Shown here: in pieces, positions 8,052 through 16,635 of the stretch
Numbering within the stretch: position 1 is the first letter of the stretch
How the letters are laid out: each line of letters opens with the position of its first letter
Assembly (NCBI RefSeq): GCF_001704275.1
Contig: NZ_CP011533.1
Location: 310,001-374,000, forward strand
Direction of reading: 5' to 3'
Length of the DNA: 64,000 bases
DNA from: Streptomyces noursei ATCC 11455
GTDB lineage: Bacteria > Actinomycetota > Actinomycetes > Streptomycetales > Streptomycetaceae
Made by a program: the position numbers and the translations under genes
The notes under the pieces: model-generated
Seen by the model: the letters and a program-made list of their open reading frames with translations, nothing else
Told to the model about the DNA's origin: nothing
Databases searched by the model: none

Positions 8052-8755
8052 GTTTCGAGGTCGAGTAGTTGGAGTGTCAGGTCTTGACCTGCCGGTGCCC
8101 GTGGGTTAATTCGGTGAGCTGGGCGGGGTTGGCCTGTCCAGGAGTGAGGCTGGTGACCGCAGGGGCGAGGTGAGGGTGGTCTTGCCGGTCGTGCGGTGGG
8201 TGCGGCGGCGCTTGAGCTTGATGGCCTGGACCGCGTGTGGAAAGGGCAGGGTCGGCCGGACCGTGTAGACCTTCAGGCGGCGGATCTTGTCTCTTCCGTG
8301 CGCCCGTTTGTGGGTGCGGTGTTGAAGTGGGGCCTCCTGTCAGGGCAGGTGCCGCAGCTGGCGGCGGGAGTGCCTCGGGTTGTCCTTGAAGGCTGGGATG
8401 GAGTGGGCGCCCCGGGCGGTGATCTGCTCGGCGTGGCTGGTCTGGGTGCGCATTGCGTCGGCGGTGACGACGTGGCCGTCGAGAGGGAGAGGACAGAACG
8501 CGACAACACGAATGCAGACATGGCAGACTGACGGCACATCGAAGCATCTCCGTTGTTTGCAGGCGAGTTGGTACAGTAGCTCACCCATATCAACGGAGCT
8601 TCGGCATTTCCGGTCACACTGCAGTTGACCAGCACATTCACGAGACCACAGCGACCTTGCAAGAGCCGTGCGCGTGCAGCACCACGCTTTTAAGAGCGTG
8701 TGACAATTCCTGTCGTGTGTCAACCCTTGTCAGCGGGGCGTCACGTTGCCTGTGC
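8052..8755. repeat. Segment duplicated at 34441-35121
   Basis: About 700 bp, beginning GTCGAGTAG(T/G)TGGAGTGT, recurs near 34441-35121 with scattered substitutions and small indels. It contains a decayed ISAs1 transposase and then roughly 200 bp with no gene (8546-8755). Together with the His-rich upstream sequence on its left it is part of a larger duplicated block. Confidence 0.75.
8077..8545 (-). pseudogene. Decayed ISAs1-family transposase
   Basis: The minus strand retains pieces recognisable against the intact ISAs1 protein at 11129-12475: HVVTADAMRTQTSHAEQI, ARGAHSIPAFKDNPRHSRR, and in another frame LTPGQANPAQLTELTHGH. The pieces are in different frames with stops between them, so the gene is dead. 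The same decay is seen at 34475-34915, hence it predates the duplication. Confidence 0.7.
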
Positions 8756-8796
8756 TTCCCCTCGTAGTGTGGAGATGTCTGCTATGGGGAAGTTTG

Positions 8797-9081
8797 ATGT
8801 CAGAGATATGCAAGAGGTACGACGCGGAGTTCCGGGCCGGGGCCGTTCGGATTGTCCGTGAGACGGGGAAGCCCGTGGCACAGGTCGCGAGGGATCTGGG
8901 GATCAACGAGGGCACGCTGGCGACCTGGATCTCCCGGGAGAAGGAGGCCGCCCGGGCTGGCTTGGACCCCGATGAGCGGGCCGAGCTCGCGCGGCTGCGC
9001 CGGGAGATTCACGAGCTGCGGATGGAACGTGATGTCCTCAAGCGATCGGTGGTCCTGTGGGTGAAGGAGGCGACGAAGTGA
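8797..9081 (+). CDS. IS3 type D OrfA
   Basis: 94 residues; transposase_8 domain with HTH (AEFRAGAVRIVRETGKPVAQ, DLGINEGTLATWISREK) and a C-terminal coiled region (ELARLRREIHELRMERDVLK). The start is ATG 8797, matching the copy at 14427. The four terminal bases overlap the GTG of orfB. It is complete but lacks a working partner. Confidence 0.8.
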   Translation: MSEICKRYDAEFRAGAVRIVRETGKPVAQVARDLGINEGTLATWISREKEAARAGLDPDERAELARLRREIHELRMERDVLKRSVVLWVKEATK

Positions 9082-9169
9082 GGGTTGCGGACTTCATCGC
9101 CGACCAGAGGGCCAGCCACCGGGTGCCGCACGCCGTCTCCTGCCGGGCCCTTGAGGTTTCGCAGTCCTG
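9078..9169 (+). pseudogene. IS3 type D orfB, first 30 codons only
   Basis: It reads FIADQRASHRVPHAVSCRAL and continues to the codon for Trp at ...QSW, where type A interrupts it. The uninterrupted sequence is seen at 14708-14802. Confidence 0.8.
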
Positions 9170-10075
9170 GAGGGTTATTCACGTAGGCCTCACCAGCCTC
9201 TTGTGTAGAAGGTGAGGGCGGTGACGGTCTTGACGATGTCGGGGAAGCGGGTGAGGGGGCCGCGGTAGCGGGTGGCGAGAATCTTCCAGTTCTTCAGGTG
9301 CGCGATGGCCCGTTCGACTGCGGCTCGGAGCGTGTTGACGGAGCGGTTGGCTCTCTTGTCTCCGGCGGATCGTTCCTGGCCGGGCGGCTTGCGCCTGGGG
9401 GTGAACAGTCAGGAGCCGGCGTAGCCCAGGTCGCCTATGCCCTCGCGTTCGGCGAAGGCCTCGGGGAAGTGGGACTGGCGCCAGGCGTGCATGTCGTGCC
9501 GGCTGCCGGGCACCGGCGCGGAGACCGCGAGCAGGTCGCCGGCGAGAGTGGCGGCGATCTGCAGGTTGAAGCCGGTGTCGCGGTGCTTGCCGGAGAACAT
9601 CGTGGTGCCCTCGCTGGACCAGTCCCACGTCGTGACCAAGGTGCCATCCACGAGTACGATCCGGCCGGCAGAGGCCTCGGTGGGATCGGGAACGTGCGTG
9701 GCCAGGACCTTCTCCACCATCGGCAGCAGGGCCGTCCACCTCCTGGAGACGGTGGCCTGGGAGATCCCGAACAACTCGGCGGCCACCTCCTGGACTGGGT
9801 TCTGCCGCAGCAGGAACAGCACCAACACCACCGACTTGTACAGGCCCAGCGCCCACATCCGCCCCGGCATCACCGGTGGGTCCGGATCCTGCACGAGCTC
9901 TTGGTGAACTCGTGCGACCAGCCCGTCAAGTTGCTCGGTGTCCAGTCCTGTCGTAATGTTCCAGCTCAACGGCCCTGCCACGGTGGTTAACTGACGCTCT
10001 CTCAAACGTCACGCTACCGAGCAGGGCCGTCCTCGTGATCAAGAACGATGGTTGAAACCCCCGTGAATAGGCCTC
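9170..10075. mobile_element. IS5-family element type A, copy A2
   Basis: A 906-bp copy in minus orientation. The flanking triplets are CTG (left) and CCG (right). They differ although both fit the CNG target seen at A1 and A3, and the right flank is not the IS3 sequence interrupted on the left. The two ends therefore come from different insertions, which points to recombination between copies or an adjacent deletion. Confidence 0.85.
9190..10005 (-). pseudogene. Type A transposase with a nonsense codon (A2)
   Basis: Same reading frame as the intact copy from TTG 10005, but codon 199 is TGA instead of CGA. The 198-residue product lacks the presumed catalytic Glu region (AAVERAIAHLK). Confidence 0.88.
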
Positions 10076-10113
10076 CCGGCTTAGGTTAAGTATCAGGACG
10101 TGTGCATGCCCTT

Positions 10114-10713
10114 CTAGCTAGCGTTGTCGGCCTCTTCGACTCCCTTTTTGATATCAGCCTGAGATTTATCCACATCCGCCTCCTTTAGGCCGGTCAGTGC
10201 CTTATCGATTCCTATGCCGATCTTTTTCGCTAAATCTTCTTCGATCTTCTTCTGCTCGTCATTTAGCTTTTTGAAGATAACCTCTTTCATTTTCTTCACA
10301 AGGTCAACTACTCCACCAAGGCAGCCCTTCCCGTAGTATTTCACCACTTTCCAGACTGCCATTATCGCACCTTTAGTTGTAGGTTTGCCATTTTTGTCAG
10401 GATAAGTGCCATTCCAGTAACCTGCGATTTTTTCCTTTCTTGTTATCCCTCCGGCTGTTTTTTCATCAAGTTTTGTGTCCAAGATCCCAACCCCGCACGC
10501 CAGTACTGTTGCCCCTAACGCCAGTGTGCCGATTGTGGCCGGATCTACCAGGGTTAACGGCGACTCGAGGGACCGGGGTTCCGTTGCCGTGCGTACAGAC
10601 TGACGGTCCACGCCCGCGGCTGCGCATGCGGCTTGCGTGGGTCCGGCAAGGACGGCTGCCACGACAAGCGTGGAGACTAATCGCTTCGCTAGGGGGTGAT
10701 TCTTGTTTTCCAT
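10114..10713 (-). CDS. Unknown secreted protein
   Basis: A 199-residue protein from ATG 10713, chosen over an upstream start because GAGAGG lies upstream and a signal peptide follows at once (MENKNHPLAKRLVSTLVVAA, cleavage probable after ACAAA). Residues about 55-75 are hydrophobic (TIGTLALGATVLACGVGIL). The C-terminal half is a charged, probably helical Lys/Glu/Asp-rich region. Two Cys (in ACGVG and KGCLGG) could pair. GC content is clearly lower than the surrounding Streptomyces-like DNA, suggesting separate origin. No family recognised and no function assigned. Confidence 0.7.
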   Translation of the reverse strand: MENKNHPLAKRLVSTLVVAAVLAGPTQAACAAAGVDRQSVRTATEPRSLESPLTLVDPATIGTLALGATVLACGVGILDTKLDEKTAGGITRKEKIAGYWNGTYPDKNGKPTTKGAIMAVWKVVKYYGKGCLGGVVDLVKKMKEVIFKKLNDEQKKIEEDLAKKIGIGIDKALTGLKEADVDKSQADIKKGVEEADNAS

Positions 10714-11110
10714 TATGAATGCCTCTCGCCAAGATTCTCGAGATGTGTAATTGGTCGTCAAATGTTTCCAGGTAGGTCAATTTCGACTTGCGCAATTCTA
10801 GGTCAAGTGTAGATGTTTTAGGTGGCCTGGGACGCGTGGTGGGTGGATGATGGCGTCGGCGCTTTGGCAAGCCCGGCCCATGAGTGGTCAAGAAGGGTAC
10901 AGTTGCCTATGTGGGCTTCTGGGTGCGTAGTGGGCGCGGGTCTCTTAGGAGATTCGAGTCAGGCCTGGCATTGCGGGAGAACCGCAGCGGTGTACTGTCT
11001 CAGGCTGTGATGGCCTGCATGTTCATTCCGTGCTTCTTACTTTTCGTCGAACCGGGCGACTCGGCTATCCTGATACGGTAGGTGGGGATTACGATTCCGT
11101 CAACTATTAG
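10714..11110. other. Intergenic; contains a decayed type G fragment
   Basis: About 10955-11108 aligns, with many changes, to the middle of the type G transposase gene (around 2310-2460): GGGAGAACC, CTGCATGTTCATTCCGTGC and CCGTCAAC... are recognisable. No frame is open. The part 10714-10954 shows nothing I can name beyond the promoter-side sequence of the secreted protein gene. Confidence 0.5.
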
Positions 11111-11128
11111 CCTCAATACCAGTGAACC

Positions 11129-12475
11129 TCATTCATCCTGCCTCCAGAACCCCGGCGTTTGCCTCGGATGTCTGGTTGATCGTGTGATGCCGTAGAGGGC
11201 GAGGACGCGGTGGCGTTCGGTGTGGGCTCGGCGTCCGGCGGCGGTGTTGACGTCCCCGGCGAGTTTGAGTGCACTGCGGATCAGGTCGCGGACGGCGGCG
11301 AGCACGGCCGGCGTATTGCGAGTCCTGATCTGGGACTTGTCCTCACCGAAGACGACATCACGTACCCAGTGGACGGTGTTCTCCACGGTCCAGTGCCCGC
11401 GAACCCAGGCGGCGATCTCGGCCGCGTCAGCCTGCTCAGCGGGCAGGTCGGTGATGGCGTAGACGGTCTCGCTGGACCACTTCTTCGCCCCGTAGAGGCG
11501 GCGTCTGCGCTGGATGCGCAGGGCTTGACGGGCGTTGGGGAAGAGCAGGCCGTCGACGGTGACGACCTGTACGTGGCGCTGCTCGTGGCGACCGTGGCCG
11601 CGGGTGTCGTCACGGTGGATCACGGGGACCTCTTTCCAGGGCAGCCGGTGGAGTTGGCGGGCCTGACCTCGCTGGTTGTTCTTGATCGTGAGGAGGTAGT
11701 GGGCGCCACGTTCGTGCAGGTAGGTGGCGTGGGCGTGCTGGGCGTGGAGAGCATCGGCGGTGATGACCGCGCCGGCGAGGTCCACGTCTGCGATCTGGTC
11801 GAGCAGGGGTGCGAACTCGGTGATTTCGTCCGTCTTCGCGCCGATCTCGCGGGAGGCGAGGGTGATGCCGTCGCCGTGGCGGACCGCGGAGAGCACGAAG
11901 ACCCGGCTGCCGTCAGGGCGTCGTGCGGCGCGCAGGCAGTTGCCGTCCACCGCGATCGCCCTGCGCCTTTGGCGCACCGGATCGGTCTGGGCGGCAGCCT
12001 GGTGAGCCCGGCGCTGTTCGCGTTCCTGGCCGCCGTCGGGCATCAGCGGCGCGGGATGCGCGCGCTCGTCGGAGAGCAGGGACGTCAGGTAGGCGAACCC
12101 GGCCGCGCTGAGCTCGGCAGGATCAAGGCGCCCCAGCAGGCTGCGCAGGGTCTTCTCGCTCGGCACCCGGTAGCGGCCCAGGAGCGGGTGGTAGGGCAGG
12201 CCGAAGGCGGCCAGTTCCTCGGGTGCCGCACGCCGGCACCACTCCGCTGCCGCAGTGATCGAGTCGTGGCCCGCGGGCGTCATCGCGCAGACCGCCAGGG
12301 CCAGCAGGGAGGAGAGCCGGTAACGCACCCCGCTGGCTCCGCGCGGATCGGTGAGCGACTCGAACTCCGCGACCAGGCTGCGGACTTGATCCCGGGCAGC
12401 ACCCTCACGCAGATCTTGCAGACGGGGTGCGGGGCAGACAGGAGCAGGGATGGGGGATGATGGTGGGACGAACAC
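11129..12475 (-). CDS. ISAs1-family transposase (type F), complete
   Basis: A 448-residue DDE transposase with an N-terminal DUF4277/DDE_Tnp_1-associated domain (LTDPRGASGVRYRLSSLLAL) and catalytic Asp residues in IAVDGNCLRAAR and VITADALHAQ. A Glu follows in WTVENTVHWVRDVVFGED. A charged insert at about residues 145-170 looks like a GC-rich expansion. The frame is intact. Its last codons coincide with a sequence resembling the type G terminal repeat (AGTGAACCTCATTCATCCTG), so the exact element end is unclear. Confidence 0.85.
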   Translation of the reverse strand: MFVPPSSPIPAPVCPAPRLQDLREGAARDQVRSLVAEFESLTDPRGASGVRYRLSSLLALAVCAMTPAGHDSITAAAEWCRRAAPEELAAFGLPYHPLLGRYRVPSEKTLRSLLGRLDPAELSAAGFAYLTSLLSDERAHPAPLMPDGGQEREQRRAHQAAAQTDPVRQRRRAIAVDGNCLRAARRPDGSRVFVLSAVRHGDGITLASREIGAKTDEITEFAPLLDQIADVDLAGAVITADALHAQHAHATYLHERGAHYLLTIKNNQRGQARQLHRLPWKEVPVIHRDDTRGHGRHEQRHVQVVTVDGLLFPNARQALRIQRRRRLYGAKKWSSETVYAITDLPAEQADAAEIAAWVRGHWTVENTVHWVRDVVFGEDKSQIRTRNTPAVLAAVRDLIRSALKLAGDVNTAAGRRAHTERHRVLALYGITRSTRHPRQTPGFWRQDE

Positions 12476-12639
12476 GGCACCTTCGTGGATCTTGAAGCGT
12501 AGAGAACTCCATGATCCACAGGGGCCGTGTTCGCCTGCTTCCGGGGCCCGCCACCGACATCAACCGACCCAAGGTCGGACGAGCCGGGCAAACGCCGGGG
12601 CCCTGTGTCCACACCACCGGGGTCGCCTCGCCGGCGCTT

Positions 12640-12736
12640 CCTCCGCCGCCGCCAACGCCTCCCCCACACCGCCCGCGGCTACTTCCACGGACCCCACGTC
12701 CACTACACCATCACCGAGAACCAATAGCGTTTCGGA
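12640..12736 (+). pseudogene. IS630 type H transposase, extreme C-terminus and tip
   Basis: The plus strand reads RGYFHGPHVHYTITENQ then stop, matching the end of the type H fragment at 3609 (RGYFGGPHVRYTIE). The tip TATTGATCCGAAACGC (complement) follows. Everything upstream in the element is lost. Confidence 0.75.
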
Positions 12737-14161
12737 TCAATATGCGGCAGCCTCGAGTGTGGTTTCGGCGCCGTGGGCGAATGCGCCGGCGTCGGTGGCG
12801 TCGCGGTGCGGGTGCTGTTGGGCGTGCAGGCGTGGCAGGGCGCGGTGTAAGTCTTCGAGGAGTAGGTCGCCGAGGTCGTGGCCGCAGTCGTTGCGGACGA
12901 CGACGCGGAGGGCCGCGAGGTCGGTGCGGTTGGCGGGGAAGGTGTAGGCGGGGACCTGCCAGCCGCGTTCGCGGAGCGCGGCGGAGACGTCGAAGACGGT
13001 GAAGTTGGTGACGTCGTCGCTGGTCCGGAAGGCGAAGACGGGGAGTTGGCTGCCGTCGGTGAGCAGCGTGAACGGTCCCATCCCGGCGATCTCGGCGGCG
13101 ATCCGGGTGGCGACGTCCCGGCTGGTCTGCTGGACGGCGCGGTAGCCCTCGAAGCCCAGGCGCAGGAAGTTGTAGTACTGGGCGATGACTTGGGCGCCGG
13201 GCCGGGAGAAGTTCAGCGCGAAGGTCGGCATGTCGCCGCCGAGGTAGTTGACGTGGAAGACCAGGTCCTCGGGGAGCGCGTCGGCGTCCCGCCACAGGGC
13301 CCAGCCGACACCGGGCATCACCAGGCCGTACTTGTGGCCCGAGGTGTTGATGGAGGCGACCCGCGGGAGCCGGAAGTCCCAGACGAGTTCGGGGTCGAGG
13401 AAGGGCGCGATCATCGCGCCGGAGGCGCCGTCGACGTGCAGCGGGACGTCGATGCCGGTGCGCTCCTGGAGGTCGTCGAGGGCCGCGGAGATCTCGGCGA
13501 CCGGTTCGTAGGCGCCGTCGAAGGTGGAGCCGAGGACGGCGACGACCCCGATGGTGTTCTCGTCGCAGAGCTCGACGGCCCGCTCCGGGGAGAGGATGAA
13601 CCGGTCGCCCTCCATGGGCACGTAGCGCGGCTCGACCTCGAAGTAGTTGGCGAACTTCTCCCAGCAGATCTGGACGTTGATGCCCATCACCATGTTGGGG
13701 CGCTCGGTGGACCTGCCCTCGGCGCGCCGGCGCTGCTGCCAGCGGCGCTTGAGCGCCAGCCCGGCGAGCATCGCCGCCTCGCTGGACCCGGTCGTCGAAC
13801 AGCCCACCGCGGCATGGGAGTCGGGGGCGTGCCACAGGTCGGCGAGCATGTGCACGCAGCGCGCCTCGATCTCGGCGGTCTGCGGGTACTCGTCCTTGTC
13901 GATCATGTTCTTCTCGGCGCACTCGGCCATCAGCCGCTGGGCCTGCGGCTCGGCCCAGGTGCTCACGAAGGTGGCGAGGTTGAGCCGGGCGTTGCCGTCC
14001 AGCATGAGTTCGTCGTGGACGATCTGGTAGGCGGTGTCGGGGTCCATGCCGTCGGCCGGCAGCTCGTACCGGGGGACGTGGACCGGCTGCCGGCTGAAGA
14101 CCGGGTTAACAGCGAGATGGCGCTTGGCATTGCGGTGCTGGTGTGGACGTTTGAGTGCCAT
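12737..14161 (-). CDS. gadB: Glutamate decarboxylase (PLP-dependent)
   Basis: A 474-residue group II PLP decarboxylase converting L-glutamate to GABA and CO2 in the cytoplasm, consuming a proton. The PLP lysine is Lys277 in NTSGHKYGLVMPG, and the family sequences CSTTGSSEAAMLAG, ICWEKFANYF and HVDGASGAMIAPF are present. Length is as in bacterial GADs. The start MALKRP is taken because 5' sequence beyond it has no extension. The stop codon lies inside an IS630 tip: the gene ends GCA TAT TGA, with TATTGATCC being the tip, so the last residue or two and the stop are supplied by the insertion. No glutamate/GABA antiporter gene is adjacent, so a role in acid resistance is unproven. Confidence 0.93.
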   Translation of the reverse strand: MALKRPHQHRNAKRHLAVNPVFSRQPVHVPRYELPADGMDPDTAYQIVHDELMLDGNARLNLATFVSTWAEPQAQRLMAECAEKNMIDKDEYPQTAEIEARCVHMLADLWHAPDSHAAVGCSTTGSSEAAMLAGLALKRRWQQRRRAEGRSTERPNMVMGINVQICWEKFANYFEVEPRYVPMEGDRFILSPERAVELCDENTIGVVAVLGSTFDGAYEPVAEISAALDDLQERTGIDVPLHVDGASGAMIAPFLDPELVWDFRLPRVASINTSGHKYGLVMPGVGWALWRDADALPEDLVFHVNYLGGDMPTFALNFSRPGAQVIAQYYNFLRLGFEGYRAVQQTSRDVATRIAAEIAGMGPFTLLTDGSQLPVFAFRTSDDVTNFTVFDVSAALRERGWQVPAYTFPANRTDLAALRVVVRNDCGHDLGDLLLEDLHRALPRLHAQQHPHRDATDAGAFAHGAETTLEAAAY

Positions 14162-14192
14162 AGTGAATCCTTCCGGGGCTCAAGGTGGTCAG

Positions 14193-14388
14193 TGAGGGTT
14201 TTTCATCCTGCATTTGCGCAGGTCAGCAGTGTGTGGACGACTGTGACGATGCGTGTGATGCGGTTGGTTGAACAGTGTGCCCGGCGCAGGATGTGCCAGG
14301 TTTTGAGTTGGGCGAAGGCACGTTCGCCGGGTGCTCGGAGGCGGGCGTGGTCGCGGTTGAACTGTTGGTAGTGGTCGGGTTGCGCTTC
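14193..14388 (-). pseudogene. Type G IS5 remnant (3' end), cut by D2
   Basis: The tip GTTTTTCATCCTGC is followed by about 190 bp matching the 3' part of the type G transposase (minus strand, ...ERAFAQLKTWHILRRAHC-like). Interrupted at 14389 by IS3 type D. It lies just upstream of the glutamate decarboxylase start and may hold its promoter. Confidence 0.7.
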
Positions 14389-14426
14389 CCCTCGTAGTGT
14401 GGAGATGTCCGCTATGGGGAAGTTTG

Positions 14427-14711
14427 ATGTCAGAGATATGCAAGAGGTACGACGCGGAGTTCCGGGCCGGGGCCGTTCGGATTGTCCGTGAGACGGGGAA
14501 GCCGGTGGCGCAGGTCGCGAGGGATCTGGGGATCAACGAGGGCACGTTGGCGACGTGGATTTCGCGGGAGAAGGAGGCCGCCCGGGCTGGCTTGGACCCC
14601 GATGAGCGGGCCGAGCTCGCGCGGCTGCGCCGGGAGATTCACGAGCTGCGGATGGAGCGTGATGTCCTCAAGCGATCGGTGGTCCTGTGGGTGAAGGAGG
14701 CGACGAAGTGA
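14427..14711 (+). CDS. IS3 type D OrfA (D2)
   Basis: 94 residues, same sequence as the D1 copy at 8797-9081. HTH for terminal-repeat binding plus a C-terminal multimerisation helix. It overlaps the orfB GTG by four bases. Confidence 0.82.
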   Translation: MSEICKRYDAEFRAGAVRIVRETGKPVAQVARDLGINEGTLATWISREKEAARAGLDPDERAELARLRREIHELRMERDVLKRSVVLWVKEATK

Positions 14712-15598
14712 GGGGTGCGGAGTTCATCGCCGACCAGAGGGCCAGCCACCGGGTGCCGCACGCCGTCTCCTGCCGGGCCCTTGAGGTTTCGCAGTCCTGG
14801 TTCTACAAGTGGCTGGGACGCACACTATCCGCATGCGATGAGCGTCGCGCAGACCTCGCCCTGGCGATCCGTGAGGTCTTTCGATGCCTCCGGCGGCACT
14901 TACGGCTCCCCGCGAGTCCACGTTGAGCTGCGCGAGCGTGGCTGGCGGGTGTCGAAGAACACGGTCGCGACGTTGATGGCCGAGCTCGGCCTGGCCGCGT
15001 CCCAAAGCGCCGGCGGTCGCTGACCCGGCAGGGCAAACGACCGGTCGCGCCGGACTTGGTCCAGCGGAAGTTCACCGCGCCGGCACCGGATGTCGCCTGG
15101 TGCGGCGACATGACCGAGATCGTCACCGACGAGGGCAAGCTCTACCTGGCCACCGTCATCGACCTGCACTCCCGCCGCCTGCTCGGCTACGCGACGGACG
15201 CCCACCACGACACCGAACTCGTGGTCGCCGCCTTGAACATGGCCGCCGCGACCCGCGGCGGTGATGTGGCCGGCATCGTGTTCCACACCGACCGCGGCAG
15301 CGAATACACGTCCAAGACCTTCGGGGACGCCTGTGGTCGCCTGGGCGTGGTGCAGTCCATGGGGCGCGTCGGATCCGCCCTGGACAACGCGGTCGCCGAG
15401 GCAACGAACTCGACGCTGAAGGTCGAGTACATCCACCGGCACCCTTTCCGCACCCGGGCCGAGGCCCGCATCAAGATCGCGACCTGGATCACCGACTGGT
15501 ACAACCCGCACCGCAGGCACTCTGCCTGCGACTGGCTGTCACCCATCGACTACGAAAACCGACACCACGCCAGGGAACAGCAGCCCCAAGCTGCTTAA
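14708..15598 (+). pseudogene. IS3 type D orfB with two frameshifts
   Basis: The integrase-core protein is readable in three blocks. Frame 1 runs from GTG 14708 to about 14880 (...LALAIREVF). A shifted frame follows to about 15000 (DASGGTYGSPRVHVELRERG). The first frame resumes to 15598 with DMTEIVTDEGKLYL, HTDRGSEYTSKTF and EATNSTLKVEY. The shifts compensate in register but stops intervene, so no full protein is made without recoding. Probably inactive. Confidence 0.8.
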
Positions 15599-15625
15599 CG
15601 AAACCCTCCACACACAGAGGGGATG

Positions 15626-15709
15626 GACAAACACCCCAACAACGGAACGGACTTGACCAAGCAAACAGTGGCAGACTGACGGCACATCGGGGCTCCAGTT
15701 CAGGACGAC
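15626..15709. repeat. Short dispersed repeat between D2 and E1
   Basis: About 60 bp here match 597-658 in inverted orientation. The core GCAGACTGACGGCACATCG is also at about 8525 and 34903. Source element unknown. Confidence 0.5.
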
Positions 15710-15753
15710 TGAGGGGCCCTGCGCTTCTCGGATAGCGGTATTGAAGGTTTTCC

Positions 15754-16635
15754 TTATGTCACTGCCTGCAACTCCTCGTACTCGGCGTGGACTTCTGCGG
15801 GGGTCTTGTAGCCGAGTCCGGAGTGGAGGCGTTTTCGATTGTAGAACATCTCGATGTAGCGAACGATCGCCCGGTGGGCATGTGCGAGTGTTGGGAACGT
15901 AGTTCGGTGCACGAGTTCGTTTTTGAGGGCGCCGAAGAAGGATTCAGCCATCGCATTGTCCCAACAGACACCGGTGCGGCCGACCGAAGCTCGCAGGCCC
16001 AACGAGCCGAGCTTACGACGAAGTTCCCGAGACGTGTATTGACTGCCGCGATCGGAATGAAATATGCAGCCTTCGGCGAGGCCGATGTTCCGGGCCGCCA
16101 TATCGAGTGCATCCGATATGAGAGAGGTCTTCATGTGGTCGGCCATCGCCCAGCCGACCACAGCTTTGGTGTGGCAGTCGATGACGGTTGCGAGATAAAG
16201 GAACCCCGCCCAGGTGTGAACGTAGGTGATATCGCTGACCAGTTTGCGCCCGGGAGCGTCAGCGGTGAAGTCACGGGCCAGAAGGTCTGGCGTGGCCGGC
16301 GCCGCATCATCGGCGACCGTGGTCGCCCGCCAGGGCCGCGGCTGGCACGGCACCAGACCGAGCTCGCGCATCAGCGCGCGGACCAGTTCCGCTCCGGCCT
16401 GCACGTTCATTCGCCGGAGCGCGGCGTGGACACGCCGGTAGCCGTAGGTCTCTTGCGAGTCAGAGAAGACCTGGAGGATGACGGTCTTCAGTTCTGCACG
16501 GCGCTTCGCCGTGGCCGACAATGGCCTCGATCTCCAATGGTAAAAGCCCGACGTGGACACTCCCGCCCAGGCGCACATCTGCTGCACGGGAAAGTTGTCA
16601 GACTCGCCGTCGATGAACTCGTACTTCTCCGTCAC
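15754..16635 (-). CDS. IS3 type E transposase OrfB
   Basis: 293 residues: HTH_21 N-terminal region (MCAWAGVSTSGFYHWRSRPL), then the rve integrase core with DITYVHTWAGFLYLAT, HSDRGSQYTSREL and ESFFGALKNEL holding the DDE residues. Intact. The start overlaps the end of orfA by four bases. Differs from the E2 protein at a handful of residues (for example HTKAVVG versus HTIAVVG). Confidence 0.88.
   Translation of the reverse strand: MTEKYEFIDGESDNFPVQQMCAWAGVSTSGFYHWRSRPLSATAKRRAELKTVILQVFSDSQETYGYRRVHAALRRMNVQAGAELVRALMRELGLVPCQPRPWRATTVADDAAPATPDLLARDFTADAPGRKLVSDITYVHTWAGFLYLATVIDCHTKAVVGWAMADHMKTSLISDALDMAARNIGLAEGCIFHSDRGSQYTSRELRRKLGSLGLRASVGRTGVCWDNAMAESFFGALKNELVHRTTFPTLAHAHRAIVRYIEMFYNRKRLHSGLGYKTPAEVHAEYEELQAVT

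Larger units (their letters stand above)
8756..9169. mobile_element. IS3-family element type D, copy D1, truncated by A2
   Basis: The left tip CTTCCCCTCGTAGTGTGGAG matches the tip of the longer copy at 14389. OrfA is complete. OrfB is cut after about 30 codons by the type A element starting at 9170. Confidence 0.8.
14389..15625. mobile_element. IS3-family element type D, copy D2
   Basis: Inverted repeats CTTCCCCTCGTAGTGTGGAG (left) and complement CATCCCCTCTGTGTGTGGAG (right). Structure is complete but orfB carries frameshifts. Confidence 0.8.

Noticed and set aside
11210..12460. 416-codon frame antisense to the ISAs1 transposase
   Set aside because: Shadow of a real, conserved gene; no homology or start signal.
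12878..14371. 497-codon frame antisense to glutamate decarboxylase
   Set aside because: The decarboxylase on the other strand is unambiguous, with its PLP lysine and all family motifs; the antisense frame runs beyond it into an IS remnant.
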